A stretch of 64,000 nucleotides of DNA, taken from contig CANLZP010000001.1 in assembly GCA_947495695.1 (NCBI GenBank), positions 703,069 through 767,068 on the forward strand, written 5' to 3'. The stretch comes from an uncultured Erythrobacter sp. (GTDB lineage: Bacteria; Pseudomonadota; Alphaproteobacteria; Sphingomonadales; Sphingomonadaceae). The translations under genes and the position numbers were made by a program. Under the pieces are notes generated by a model, which ran no database searches, was not told the DNA's origin, and saw only the letters and a program-made list of their open reading frames with translations. Shown here piece by piece: positions 1 through 8,107 of this stretch (positions are counted from its first letter, which is position 1; every line of letters begins with the position of its first letter).

Positions 1-314
1 TGCCGCTGGGCGCGCCGATTGGCTCTGGCTTGGGCATCCAAAACCAAGTTACCATCCGCTTGATCGTGGAAGGGGCCAATGTTCCGGTTCTGGTTGATGC
101 AGGCGTTGGCACGGCCTCAGACGCGGCGGTTGGCATGGAGTTGGGCTGCGATGGCATCTTGATGAACACCGCCATTGCCGAGGCGAAGGATCCGATCCGC
201 ATGGCTCGGGCGATGAAACTTGCGGTTGAGGCCGGCCGCGAAGCTTATCTGGCTGGCCGAATGGGGCGGCGCATGTATGCCGATCCAAGCAGTCCGTTGG
301 CGGGCTTGATCTGA
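1..314 (+). CDS. thiG: Thiazole synthase ThiG, C-terminal part
   Basis: The reading frame enters from the left edge (first full codon at base 3) and gives the last 103 residues of ThiG. This enzyme forms the thiazole phosphate ring of thiamine from deoxyxylulose phosphate, ThiS-thiocarboxylate and dehydroglycine in the cytoplasm. Visible family features are the phosphate-binding barrel segments with the motif [16 protein letters not shown], then [15 protein letters not shown] and [19 protein letters not shown], which match the conserved end of ThiG closely. The N-terminal half, including the Schiff-base lysine, is outside the window, so neither the start nor the operon partners can be seen. 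Confidence 0.93.
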   Translation, partial: PLGAPIGSGLGIQNQVTIRLIVEGANVPVLVDAGVGTASDAAVGMELGCDGILMNTAIAEAKDPIRMARAMKLAVEAGREAYLAGRMGRRMYADPSSPLAGLI

Positions 315-442
315 TCCGACTGGCTGGTTTTGGCCGGTTTATGTTGGGTCGATGCCCGACTGGCGACGCAAACTGCGGCTTTCACTAACGCAAAATTAAC
401 CATGTTCGGCGAAACCTGTTCTCATCAAGGGGGTAAGGTTAC

Positions 443-973
443 ATGGCGACCACGGGAACTGCATCGCTGACGATCAATGAGATGCGCGAATTTGCCAGCT
501 TCGAGCCGGGCGAGCAGCGCTATATCAAGCGCAGCCTGGATATTGGCTTGGGCCGTCATGACGCGTTCAAGCTGTGGGCTCGCAATGAAGGTGAGAACGC
601 CGCCATTCGTCGGCAATATGTTGCCTATCAAGAGCTCAAAACCCTGCGCGATATGATCCCGGATGACAGCGCCATGCACTGCGTTGAAGCCTTTATAGGC
701 AAATTGACCCGCGTGGCCGCCTTTGATTTGAGTCAGGAGCGCATAACCAGCTTTTCGGCCTTTCGCTTCCTTTATGAGCGTTTGATTGGTGCCGAAGCAC
801 GCCCATGGCTGCCCAGTGCCTTTTGCGCTGCTGCTGCCCTGCCACAGATCCAGCCGCAGAAAAGAAAGTTGCTGCTGCAATCCTTGTCAGAGGCTGCTGC
901 AACTGCGCCGGGTTGGTCGAACCGCGCACCATGCTTCTATCCCGAATTTGTCGAGGAAGCCGAAGCGGCGTGA
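443..973 (+). CDS. Hypothetical protein, 176 aa
   Basis: I do not recognise a family. The protein is soluble in appearance, has no signal peptide or membrane segment, and is rich in helix-forming stretches, with many Arg, Glu and Ala residues. The N-terminal part (about 10-70) carries an aromatic and basic helix pair around GEQRYIKRSLDIGLGRHDAF. The start is supported by a purine-rich ribosome site (AAGGGGGTAAGG) just upstream. The 128 bases between thiG and this gene contain only a weak hairpin without a T-run. The gene stands alone ahead of a small membrane protein on the same strand. No function is proposed. Confidence 0.7.
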   Translation: MATTGTASLTINEMREFASFEPGEQRYIKRSLDIGLGRHDAFKLWARNEGENAAIRRQYVAYQELKTLRDMIPDDSAMHCVEAFIGKLTRVAAFDLSQERITSFSAFRFLYERLIGAEARPWLPSAFCAAAALPQIQPQKRKLLLQSLSEAAATAPGWSNRAPCFYPEFVEEAEAA

Positions 974-1028
974 TTGCTGAAACACAAATGAGATGATAGC
1001 TTCCTCCTAGGGTCAGGGGAGAAGGTAA

Positions 1029-1514
1029 ATGGTTAAATTAATCAAGGCTGCGCTTGTTTTCTTCATTGGGCTGCATGCTCTTTTTTACGCGCTGCAGAAT
1101 ATTGCCAATCTTGAAGCGGCGCATGGGGCGCTGGTCTATGTGATGAGTGGTGCTGATCACGAAGTGTATCCCGCCACAATCTTTTTCAAACTGTCTGGCG
1201 CCATCTGGGCTTGGCTGGCGCTCGCAATTGTCTTGGTCGGCGAATTTCTTGTCGCATTCTTCGGCATCAAAGGCGGGTGGGACCTTTGGCAATCGCGCAA
1301 TGCTTCGCCAGAAATATTCCATTCAGCCAAAAAGTCAGGCGTCATCGCAGCCGGTCTTGCTCTGCTGGTATGGTTTGGCTTCTTTATGACCTTTGGCGCG
1401 GCATTTTTCCAAATGTGGCAAACTCAGGTTGGCGCCGGATCGATGGAGGGCGCCTTTATGTATGCCATGGCCTCAGCCATTACGATGCTGTTCGTTTGTT
1501 TGACGGATGACTAG
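1029..1514 (+). CDS. DUF2165-like small membrane protein
   Basis: The 161-residue product has about four hydrophobic segments (roughly residues 5-25, 50-78, 100-128 and 138-157) joined by short loops, as in the DUF2165 family of predicted small integral membrane proteins. Recognisable features are the early FIGLHALFYALQN helix, the hydrophilic loop GGWDLWQSRN, and the last helix MYAMASAITMLFVCL. The role of the family is unknown. A good ribosome site (GGGGAGAAGG) precedes the ATG. It converges with the acyl-CoA ligase gene, leaving only 23 bases between the two stops. Confidence 0.75.
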   Translation: MVKLIKAALVFFIGLHALFYALQNIANLEAAHGALVYVMSGADHEVYPATIFFKLSGAIWAWLALAIVLVGEFLVAFFGIKGGWDLWQSRNASPEIFHSAKKSGVIAAGLALLVWFGFFMTFGAAFFQMWQTQVGAGSMEGAFMYAMASAITMLFVCLTDD

Positions 1515-1537
1515 CCAGCACCGGCCGTGGTGAATAA

Positions 1538-3376
1538 TCAGCCCCGGTACATGCCATCCAGACGCGCTTGATAGCGGTCACGAATTTTATGGCGCCTGAT
1601 CTTCATGCTCGGCGTCATTTCTTCGTTCTCGATTGCAAAGGCTTCGTCCGCAAAGTCAAACTTGCGCACCTTTTCGACAACGGAAAGGTCTGCGTTCACA
1701 CGGTCCACCGCTGCGCGAACCGCCTGCTTGAAGGCCGGTAGGCCCTGCAATTCTTTCACATCGAATTTTTCGTCATTGGCGCGCGCCCATTCCAGCGCCC
1801 ATTCGGCATCCGGAACGATCAAGCCGACAACATAGGGCCGCTTGTCACCGCTCACCATTGCTTGCGCAATTTCGGGTTGCAGAGTCAGCATTCCCTCGAT
1901 CTTTTGCGGAGCGACATTGTCGCCCTTATCATTGACGATCATGTCTTTCTTGCGGTCGGTGATGACAATTCGTCCCCGGTCGTCGAGATGGCCGATGTCG
2001 CCCGTATGCAGCCAGGGCGCACCATCGGGATCGGCGGGGTCTTTGATCAAAGTGCGCGCAGTTTCGGCATCATTCTGCCAATATCCATGCATGACCAGCT
2101 CGCCGCGGCAGAGAATTTCGCCATCATCGGCAATCTTGATCTCAACATTGCGCATCGGCGGGCCGACGGTGTCCATTTTCAACCCTGTTGCCGGGCGGTT
2201 GCAGCTGATTACGGGGCCGCTCTCGGTCTGGCCATAGCCTTGCAGCATGGTCAGCCCCATCGCCTCGAAGAAATTGCCGACGTCCGGGTTCAGCGGAGCG
2301 CCGCCGCTCACCATTGCCTTCATCCGACCACCAAAGCGTTGCCGGATCTTGGGCCGAAGGGTGCGTTCCAAAACGGCGTTCATGGGCAGATCACGTTTGC
2401 GCTTCTTGCCGCGATCGGCCTTGTGCTCGGCAATCGTCAGGGCGCGATCCATCAGATAATTGGCGAATTTGCCCTGCTTTTCCACCTGCTTCATGATCCG
2501 CGTGCGCAAAACTTCGAACAGGCGCGGCACAACCACCATGATGGTTGGGCGCACTTCTTCGATATTACTGGCGAGCTTCTCCAAACCTTCGGAGTAGAAA
2601 ATCTCTGCCCCAACGCTGATCGGCAAATATTGCCCGCCGGTATGCTCGTACGCATGACTGAGTGGCAGGAAGGACAAAAACCGTTCGTCCTTCACGCCAA
2701 AATCATTGAGCAGGATCTCTGCCGCACCGGCTGAATTGCACAGAATTGCTCCATGGTGCTGCTTGACCCCGCGCGGTGCACCGCCCGTTCCGCTGGTGTA
2801 GATAATGCAGGCAGTAGTGTCGCGTGTGATATTGGCCAGCCGCGCCTCGACCGCGGTCCGCGCAGCGGCAGCATCGCCGGACAACACGTCGGACCAATTG
2901 TGGTAGGTGAAGCTGCCCGACTGCTTGCGGTGCAAATCTTCAATACCAATCACATGCTCTGCAATGCCCGTGCTCAGCAAGGCGCCATGCAAAGGCTGCA
3001 ACAGCTTTTCATCGGAGACGATCACCGCATGAGCGCCGGAATTGTCCAGGATGTGGGCGTGATCGCGTTCGGTGTTGGTGGTGTAGGTAGGTACGGTAAT
3101 GCACCCAGCTGCCATGATTGCCAGATCAGCGATACACCACTCAGGGCGGTTTTCTGACACGAGGACGACTCGGTCGCCGTCTTTCAGGCCCAGCGCCCGC
3201 AAACCTTCGGCAAGCAAACACACTTGATTGGCAGTTTCGCTCCAACTTTGCGTGACCCATTTGCCATCGTCCTTGCGGCCCAGGAAGGGTGCGTCACCCT
3301 TTTCATCGGCACGCTTCAAGAATAGCTCGACCAAATTGTTGGCCTGATCAATGTCGCTCAGGATGTGGTTGCTCAC
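1538..3376 (-). CDS. Long-chain acyl-CoA synthetase (AMP-binding)
   Basis: A 612-residue member of the ANL superfamily that would activate long-chain fatty acids to acyl-CoA through an acyl-adenylate. The ATP-binding P-loop motif IIYTSGTGGAPRGVK is near residues 190-205, GYGQTES near 385, the TGD motif in WLHTGDIGHLDDRGRIVITDRKKDMI near 460, and a GDNVAP segment follows. This layout resembles the eukaryotic-like FAA1/FadD15 branch rather than E. coli FadD. Translation appears to start at GTG (MSNHILSD), with GGGAGC upstream. It lies downstream of the ggt gene on the same strand with a 98-base gap, so it may have its own promoter. The exact substrate range cannot be read from sequence. Confidence 0.92.
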   Translation of the reverse strand: MSNHILSDIDQANNLVELFLKRADEKGDAPFLGRKDDGKWVTQSWSETANQVCLLAEGLRALGLKDGDRVVLVSENRPEWCIADLAIMAAGCITVPTYTTNTERDHAHILDNSGAHAVIVSDEKLLQPLHGALLSTGIAEHVIGIEDLHRKQSGSFTYHNWSDVLSGDAAAARTAVEARLANITRDTTACIIYTSGTGGAPRGVKQHHGAILCNSAGAAEILLNDFGVKDERFLSFLPLSHAYEHTGGQYLPISVGAEIFYSEGLEKLASNIEEVRPTIMVVVPRLFEVLRTRIMKQVEKQGKFANYLMDRALTIAEHKADRGKKRKRDLPMNAVLERTLRPKIRQRFGGRMKAMVSGGAPLNPDVGNFFEAMGLTMLQGYGQTESGPVISCNRPATGLKMDTVGPPMRNVEIKIADDGEILCRGELVMHGYWQNDAETARTLIKDPADPDGAPWLHTGDIGHLDDRGRIVITDRKKDMIVNDKGDNVAPQKIEGMLTLQPEIAQAMVSGDKRPYVVGLIVPDAEWALEWARANDEKFDVKELQGLPAFKQAVRAAVDRVNADLSVVEKVRKFDFADEAFAIENEEMTPSMKIRRHKIRDRYQARLDGMYRG

Positions 3377-3474
3377 TCAATTGTGCTCCCGCAAATGAAG
3401 GTGTCTTATTCGCACCCCTAATAATGTGATCGAGGTTTTAGAGTTCCCTGGCCGTTGCGGCAAGGCTGAGCGTA

Positions 3475-5226
3475 CTACTCAATGGCCAGCATAGGCGCTA
3501 TGCGGGGGTCAGTGGCCACTTCCCAGCCCTCGTCCGTGCGCAACAAGGCATTCGCTTTCAAAGGCGGCGCGAAAGCGCGGATTTGCGCGTGACCCAATTT
3601 CCCAAGCTCATCCTGCATACCATCCAGCACAGATCCTTTCTCGATCACTGTGGTGGTGCCAAAGCGCATGATCAACGGCAGCGCGAGTGCCTCTTGCGCG
3701 CCCAGCCCAAAGTCCAACACGCCAATGATCGAGCGCGCTGTTTGCACCGGGATGGTCGGGCCACCTGCCGCGCCAATTACCAGGAACACCTCTCCACTTT
3801 CGTCAAACACAATGGTGGGCGCCATGGATGATCGGGGCCGTTTGCCGCCCTCCACCCGATTGGCGACGGGCAGGCCATCCACCTCGGGCGACATGCTGAA
3901 ATCGGTCAGCTCGTTATTGAGGTAAAATCCCCGGTAGAACAGGCCAGATCCAAACGCGCCTTCGATGGTGGAGGTGTAGCTGATCGCATTACTCTCTCCA
4001 TCCACCACGGCGAAATGCGATGTTCCGTTTTCGGTCGGCTCATCCCCATCGGCACGGGCCAGCGGAGCGCCGGGCGGTGTCCCCGGCTGCAAATCTTTGA
4101 TCGTGCCATCTGCGCTGATCAATGCGCCACGGCTGGCCATATAGTCGGGATCGACCAACCCATCGACCGGCACTGACACAAAATCGCTATCGCCGATGTA
4201 GAGCTCGCGGTCGGCATAGGCGACGCGCTGGGATTCGAGGAAAAGATGCCAGAAAACCGGATTGTCGGGGCCCAAGGACCCCAGATCAAAGCGCTCTAGC
4301 TGAGCCAGCATCTGGATCACGGCCACTCCGCCTGACGAAGGCGGACCCATCCCGCAGATGACATAGCTGCGATAAGGACCGCACACTGGATCGCGCGATT
4401 TCGCGGCGTAGGATGTTACGTCGGTCGCGGCCATCTTACCGTCTTGCGGCGTTTGGCTGGCGACATATTCGGCCAGCGCCGCCGCACCGTCCGAATAGAG
4501 TGCAGCTGTCCCGTCCTCGGCAATTTGGGTGAGGGTATCTGCCAGCGATGGCACAGTGATGGTTGTGCCCACGGGCAAAGCCTTACCATCGGATCCGAAA
4601 TAGATCGCGCGTGCTTCGTCGGTTTTGCCCGCTCTGTCCGTCCGGCTGGAAATTGAGCCATGCAGACGCTTGTTCATCACGAACCCGTCGCGCGCCAAAG
4701 CAATGGCCGGTTGGAACAGATCGGCCCAAGGCAGTTTGCCATGGGAGGCGTGCGCCTTGGCTGCCAGCGCTAGGTTGCCGGGCACGCCAACGCTCAGACC
4801 CGAAAGGATGCGATCCTCGCGCGGCAAACGCTCACCATTTGCGTCCAGAAAGCGTGTTCCGGTCGCGCTCGCCGGAGCGGTTTCGCGTCCGTCATAGGTG
4901 GAAACACTGCCGCTGGTTCCATCCGCGCGAACCATAAATCCGCCTCCGCCAATTCCTGAACTTTGTGGCTCGACCACAGTGAGTGCGAGCATCACGGCAA
5001 TGGCTGCGTCAGTGGCAGAGCCGCCTTGGGCAAGGATCGCTTCGCCTGCAGCACTGGCACGCGGATCGGCACTGCTTACCGCGCCAGCCGGACTGACGGG
5101 CTGATCGGGTTGAAGGGCGGCAACTGTGTCTGTGACAGGCGCGCTGTCATAAGATGCGCAGCCAGCGATTGAGAGACTTGCTGCAACCCATGCAGCACAA
5201 GCGGAAAGAGGGCAGAGCTTTACCAT
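3475..5226 (-). CDS. ggt: Gamma-glutamyltransferase, lipoprotein form
   Basis: Gamma-glutamyltransferase cleaves gamma-glutamyl bonds such as those of glutathione and is made as a proenzyme that cuts itself into two subunits. The autocleavage site is visible as TSHFAVVDGESNAISYT, where the first Thr would become the nucleophile. GSGLF and GGKRPRSSMAPT farther on belong to the small subunit's binding pocket. The chosen ATG gives an N-terminus with a lipobox (LSIAGCAS), so the protein is probably anchored in the envelope facing the periplasm. A longer start 12 codons upstream would overlap pyrD and bury the signal peptide. The start lies 10 bases after the pyrD stop, so the two may be cotranscribed. 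Confidence 0.92.
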   Translation of the reverse strand: MVKLCPLSACAAWVAASLSIAGCASYDSAPVTDTVAALQPDQPVSPAGAVSSADPRASAAGEAILAQGGSATDAAIAVMLALTVVEPQSSGIGGGGFMVRADGTSGSVSTYDGRETAPASATGTRFLDANGERLPREDRILSGLSVGVPGNLALAAKAHASHGKLPWADLFQPAIALARDGFVMNKRLHGSISSRTDRAGKTDEARAIYFGSDGKALPVGTTITVPSLADTLTQIAEDGTAALYSDGAAALAEYVASQTPQDGKMAATDVTSYAAKSRDPVCGPYRSYVICGMGPPSSGGVAVIQMLAQLERFDLGSLGPDNPVFWHLFLESQRVAYADRELYIGDSDFVSVPVDGLVDPDYMASRGALISADGTIKDLQPGTPPGAPLARADGDEPTENGTSHFAVVDGESNAISYTSTIEGAFGSGLFYRGFYLNNELTDFSMSPEVDGLPVANRVEGGKRPRSSMAPTIVFDESGEVFLVIGAAGGPTIPVQTARSIIGVLDFGLGAQEALALPLIMRFGTTTVIEKGSVLDGMQDELGKLGHAQIRAFAPPLKANALLRTDEGWEVATDPRIAPMLAIE

Positions 5227-5236
5227 GGCCTGGGTG

Positions 5237-6289
5237 CTATTCGCTTCCGACCGCATCGGCAATGGTCGAAAATCCGTCGCGCTTCATCAGCCGCTCGATT
5301 CCGCGCGCGATGCGACCTCCCAAAGTCGGGCCTTCATACACCATCGCGCTGTACAGCTGGACCAGGCTGGCCCCTGCCCGGATGCGTGCCCAAGCGTGCT
5401 GTGCACTGGCAATGCCGCCAACTCCGACCAAGGGAACCGCCCCGCCTGTTGCCGTGCGGAAATCGCGCACGCGCTGCAAGGCGAGTTCGCGCAAGGGCGC
5501 GCCAGACAAGCCGCCTGCCTCGCCAGCATGGCGTGAACGAAGCTCGGGCCGTGAAATGGTGGTGTTCGATACGATCAATGCGCCCAACTGCTTTTCCATC
5601 GCGATCCGCGCAATCGCATCGATGTCCGCTGGTTCAAGATCAGGCGCGACCTTCAGGAAGATCGGCGGAGCCGCCCGCCCGACATATTCTGCGCTGGCCG
5701 CCTCTCTTGCCTCCAACACGGCATCGAGCAAATCGGTGAGAGCGCCCTCGTCCTGCAGGGCTCTTAACCCCGGCGTGTTGGGGCTTGAGATGTTCACCGC
5801 AAGATAGGTTGCATGCGGGGCCATCAGGCGGGTCATTTCGGCGTAATCGGTGATCCGATCGGACGAATCCTTGTTCGCCCCAATGTTGATGCCCAGAATT
5901 CCAGGTTTCCCCTGCCGTCTGTTCAGCCGCTTGAGAGCGGCTTGCGCGCCCGCATTGTTAAAACCCATGCGATTGATCACCGCCTTGTCTTCAACCAAGC
6001 GGAACAGGCGCGGTTTTGGATTGCCCGCTTGCGGCCGCGGAGTGATCGATCCCACTTCGGTAAAGCCAAAGCCCAAACCCAATAAGGCATCGGGAACTTC
6101 GGCATCCTTATCAAAGCCTGCCGCCACACCAACCGGGTTGGGAAACCGGATACCCGCAACGTCTATGGCCAGGCTGTCACTGCATTCAGATGCTCTGAAC
6201 GGAGAGAGTTTTAGCGACTCGACAGCGAGTCGGTGCGCCTTTTCGGAGTCGAGAGCGAAGATTGCGGGTCGAATCAAGCGGAAAACCAT
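5237..6289 (-). CDS. pyrD: Dihydroorotate dehydrogenase (quinone), class 2
   Basis: The fourth step of pyrimidine synthesis: oxidation of dihydroorotate to orotate with electrons passed to membrane quinone. The 350-residue length and the N-terminal extension (MVFRLIRPAIFALDSEKAHRLA) mark the membrane-associated class 2 form. FMN-barrel motifs include FPNPVGVAAGFDKDAEVPDALLG in pieces, GFTEVGSITPRPQ, NRMGFNN and NISSPNTPGLR, the last carrying the class 2 catalytic Ser. The ATG at 6289 gives the normal N-terminus; a TTG five codons upstream is possible. The gene faces away from the short ORF and AraC-type gene and runs into ggt. Confidence 0.96.
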   Translation of the reverse strand: MVFRLIRPAIFALDSEKAHRLAVESLKLSPFRASECSDSLAIDVAGIRFPNPVGVAAGFDKDAEVPDALLGLGFGFTEVGSITPRPQAGNPKPRLFRLVEDKAVINRMGFNNAGAQAALKRLNRRQGKPGILGINIGANKDSSDRITDYAEMTRLMAPHATYLAVNISSPNTPGLRALQDEGALTDLLDAVLEAREAASAEYVGRAAPPIFLKVAPDLEPADIDAIARIAMEKQLGALIVSNTTISRPELRSRHAGEAGGLSGAPLRELALQRVRDFRTATGGAVPLVGVGGIASAQHAWARIRAGASLVQLYSAMVYEGPTLGGRIARGIERLMKRDGFSTIADAVGSE

Positions 6290-6456
6290 AGTCCTTACGT
6301 ACAATCCTTAATTCGTTAGTCAGCTTTCAACTAACTCTGATTTTCAATCACTTATATGCCAAAAAGAGCCGTTTGTTGGCCAAAAAAGTGTAAATTCAAC
6401 GCCCGCAATGCACTACTTGTCGTTTGCATACAATTCCGCGAGAAGGGGTTTGGCTA

Positions 6457-6516
6457 ATGAGTGTGTGCGACCCGAAGGGCTCGGAGCAGCAATGCAAAGA
6501 GTTCCTCAACTTATAA
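6457..6516 (+). CDS. Possible 19-residue peptide or part of an sRNA
   Basis: A very short ORF, MSVCDPKGSEQQCKEFLNL, has a well-placed ribosome site (GAAGGGG at 6442-6448, eight bases before the ATG). Its stop codon touches the stem of a strong terminator. The peptide has two Cys residues and is mostly polar. A TACAAT hexamer at 6429-6434 could be a -10 box that would start transcription at the ribosome site, but no convincing -35 box is present. The RNA also folds into a hairpin at about 6468-6484 (CGACCC-GAA-GGG-C-TCG), so a noncoding RNA is an equal alternative. It fills the otherwise empty stretch between pyrD and the AraC-type gene. Confidence 0.35.
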   Translation: MSVCDPKGSEQQCKEFLNL

Positions 6517-6517
6517 G

Positions 6518-6552
6518 GGCGGCCGTTCATTGCGAAGGGCCGCCTTTTTTTT
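6518..6552 (+). terminator. Rho-independent terminator after the short ORF
   Basis: GGCGGCC (6518-6524) pairs perfectly with GGCCGCC (6538-6544), with a 13-base loop. Three further pairs below the stem come from AAG against TTT. Eight T follow at 6545-6552. It points in the plus direction and so ends whatever is transcribed through 6457-6516. Confidence 0.8.
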
Positions 6553-6605
6553 AACCTGAATCGGTGAAAGAATATAGGCGATGTTGAAGAACAGGGATGG
6601 TCGCA

Positions 6606-7568
6606 ATGTTGAATGGAGGGCAAACTCCCGAGCAAACGGAGCGCCCATCGTCAAAGCCTGACGGGAATGATCTGTTTCATCTGACGTCTGCGTCATTGGT
6701 CGAACTGGATTACATCGCTCCACCGGCTGAGCTTCGTACCTATATCACCACATTGTTCCACTTCCGCTGCGACGAAGCTGTGATCCGTGACATCCAGCCT
6801 GCGGCTATTGGCCAGCTTACCCTCTTCCCTCGGGGCAAAGGGGAAATGCAATTCCGTAATGGCCAATGCGACCCCAATCACGAGGTCAGCCTGGTGACCC
6901 CCAATTCGGTGTCGGTCCCCTTCTTTGTCGATGGCCCGATGCACGCCATCGGTGCGTCCCTTTCCCCATTGGGCTGGGCGGCGCTGACCGGCTTGCACGC
7001 CGGCGAGCATGGCAACCGACTTTACCGGGCGTCCGATTGGTTGGGCAAAGAGGTTGAAACCATGGGCGAGGCGGCCTGCGAAGACTATCGCGAAGGCAGG
7101 ATGAGCGCGCAGGAGTGCGCCGACGCTTTGTGCGAATTTATCGCCAGCAAGATCAAGCCGGTGAGCCAGCGGCACGCAGAATTGATCAATCAGACGCAGC
7201 GCTGGCTGGGCAGTGATCTCGATCCCAAGCTGGACGCGCTTTATGAAAAACTGTCCTATTCCCAGCGCCAGTCGCAACGACTGATTGAGCAGTATTTCGG
7301 GCTCAATCCTCGGGCATTGCGGCGCAAATATCGGGCATTGCGCGCGGCCAGCTTTTTGTTCTTGCCAACATTGACGCCGGAATATGAGGCGCGTTTGGGA
7401 GAGGCCTTTTACGATCAGTCGCATATGATCAAAGAGATTCGTCTTTTCGCAGGCCGCACCCCGACCAGATTGAACGACGAAGAATCTCCTTACCTGATGG
7501 AAATGTTGGACCTGAGGAACTTTAGAGAGATTGATTCGCTTGGCCCGGAAACATCGTCCTCGGCCTAG
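6606..7568 (+). CDS. AraC-type transcriptional regulator
   Basis: A 320-residue protein with an N-terminal sensing region (about 20-150) like that of AraC proteins with a DUF6597-type front half, and a C-terminal helix-turn-helix domain. The second half of the domain is visible as YSQRQSQRLIEQYFGLNPRALRRKYR in pieces (about 215-245), with the usual aromatic and Arg pattern, followed by FYDQSHMIKEIRLFAGRTPTRL, the classic AraC 'F.D.SH..R.F....G.TP' end. The ATG at 6606 has CAGGGA about eight bases upstream; an ATG three codons earlier is less well placed. The inducer and targets are unknown. It is followed by the SUF operon but separated by a promoter-like gap. Confidence 0.85.
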   Translation: MLNGGQTPEQTERPSSKPDGNDLFHLTSASLVELDYIAPPAELRTYITTLFHFRCDEAVIRDIQPAAIGQLTLFPRGKGEMQFRNGQCDPNHEVSLVTPNSVSVPFFVDGPMHAIGASLSPLGWAALTGLHAGEHGNRLYRASDWLGKEVETMGEAACEDYREGRMSAQECADALCEFIASKIKPVSQRHAELINQTQRWLGSDLDPKLDALYEKLSYSQRQSQRLIEQYFGLNPRALRRKYRALRAASFLFLPTLTPEYEARLGEAFYDQSHMIKEIRLFAGRTPTRLNDEESPYLMEMLDLRNFREIDSLGPETSSSA

Positions 7569-7658
7569 GCTTGGGCGGGTAGGTTATCCGCGCGCAAATG
7601 CTAACGACTCGCAACAAGCTGAAATCCGTTGAATCCCGCCGATCGTCTCCCTAATTGC

Positions 7659-7683
7659 AAATCGGAACGAATCAGTCCGATTT
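7659..7683. promoter_or_regulatory. Palindrome upstream of the SUF operon regulator
   Basis: AAATCGGA (7659-7666) is repeated exactly as TCCGATTT (7676-7683) around a 9-base spacer, 13 bases before the start codon of the Rrf2 gene. Position and symmetry suit a dimeric repressor site, most simply autoregulation of the operon by its first gene product. I see no clear -35/-10 pair to anchor it. Confidence 0.5.
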
Positions 7684-7696
7684 AGGTTATAGGTCT

Positions 7697-8107
7697 ATGA
7701 GACTATCCAATCTTGCCGATTATGCCGTGGTCACGATGAGCGCCGCGTCGCGCCACTGTGGCGGCAGCAGGGTCAGCGCGTCGGAATTGGCGGCTGAAAC
7801 CGGACTGCCCGTGCCAACCGTCCAAAAAGTGGTCAGCAAATTGACCGCGGCGGGCTTGTTGCGCTCGGTTCGCGGGGCTGGCGGCGGCCTGCAATTGGCC
7901 CGGCCAGCGGCAGCCATCACCATTGCTGATATTGTCGAAGCGGTCGAAGGACCGATCGCGCTGACCGCCTGTGTCGATGGGCATGATTGCATGGTCGACC
8001 ACAATTGTGCGGTCAAACCCCATTGGCCAATGATCAACCAAGCCTTGCGCGGAGCCCTAGCGGATATCTCGCTAACGCAGCTGACGCCGGTGAAGGAAAT
8101 AGCATGA
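7697..8107 (+). CDS. Rrf2-family Fe-S regulator of the SUF operon
   Basis: A 136-residue IscR-like repressor that opens the SUF operon and probably controls it. The winged helix-turn-helix covers about residues 1-65 ([38 protein letters not shown] in pieces). Three cysteines at 92, 98 and 104 form a C-X5-C-X5-C pattern, the same spacing as the [2Fe-2S] ligands of IscR, so cluster sensing is likely. The start at [10 protein letters not shown] is the family start; an in-frame upstream codon would place translation inside the palindrome. The stop overlaps the sufB start in ATGA, so the two are translationally coupled. Confidence 0.93.
   Translation: MRLSNLADYAVVTMSAASRHCGGSRVSASELAAETGLPVPTVQKVVSKLTAAGLLRSVRGAGGGLQLARPAAAITIADIVEAVEGPIALTACVDGHDCMVDHNCAVKPHWPMINQALRGALADISLTQLTPVKEIA

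Noticed and set aside
1862..2734. Long plus-strand ORF opposite the acyl-CoA ligase gene
   Set aside because: It is antisense to a gene with clear AMP-binding motifs, has no family features and no ribosome site; it is a frame shadow.
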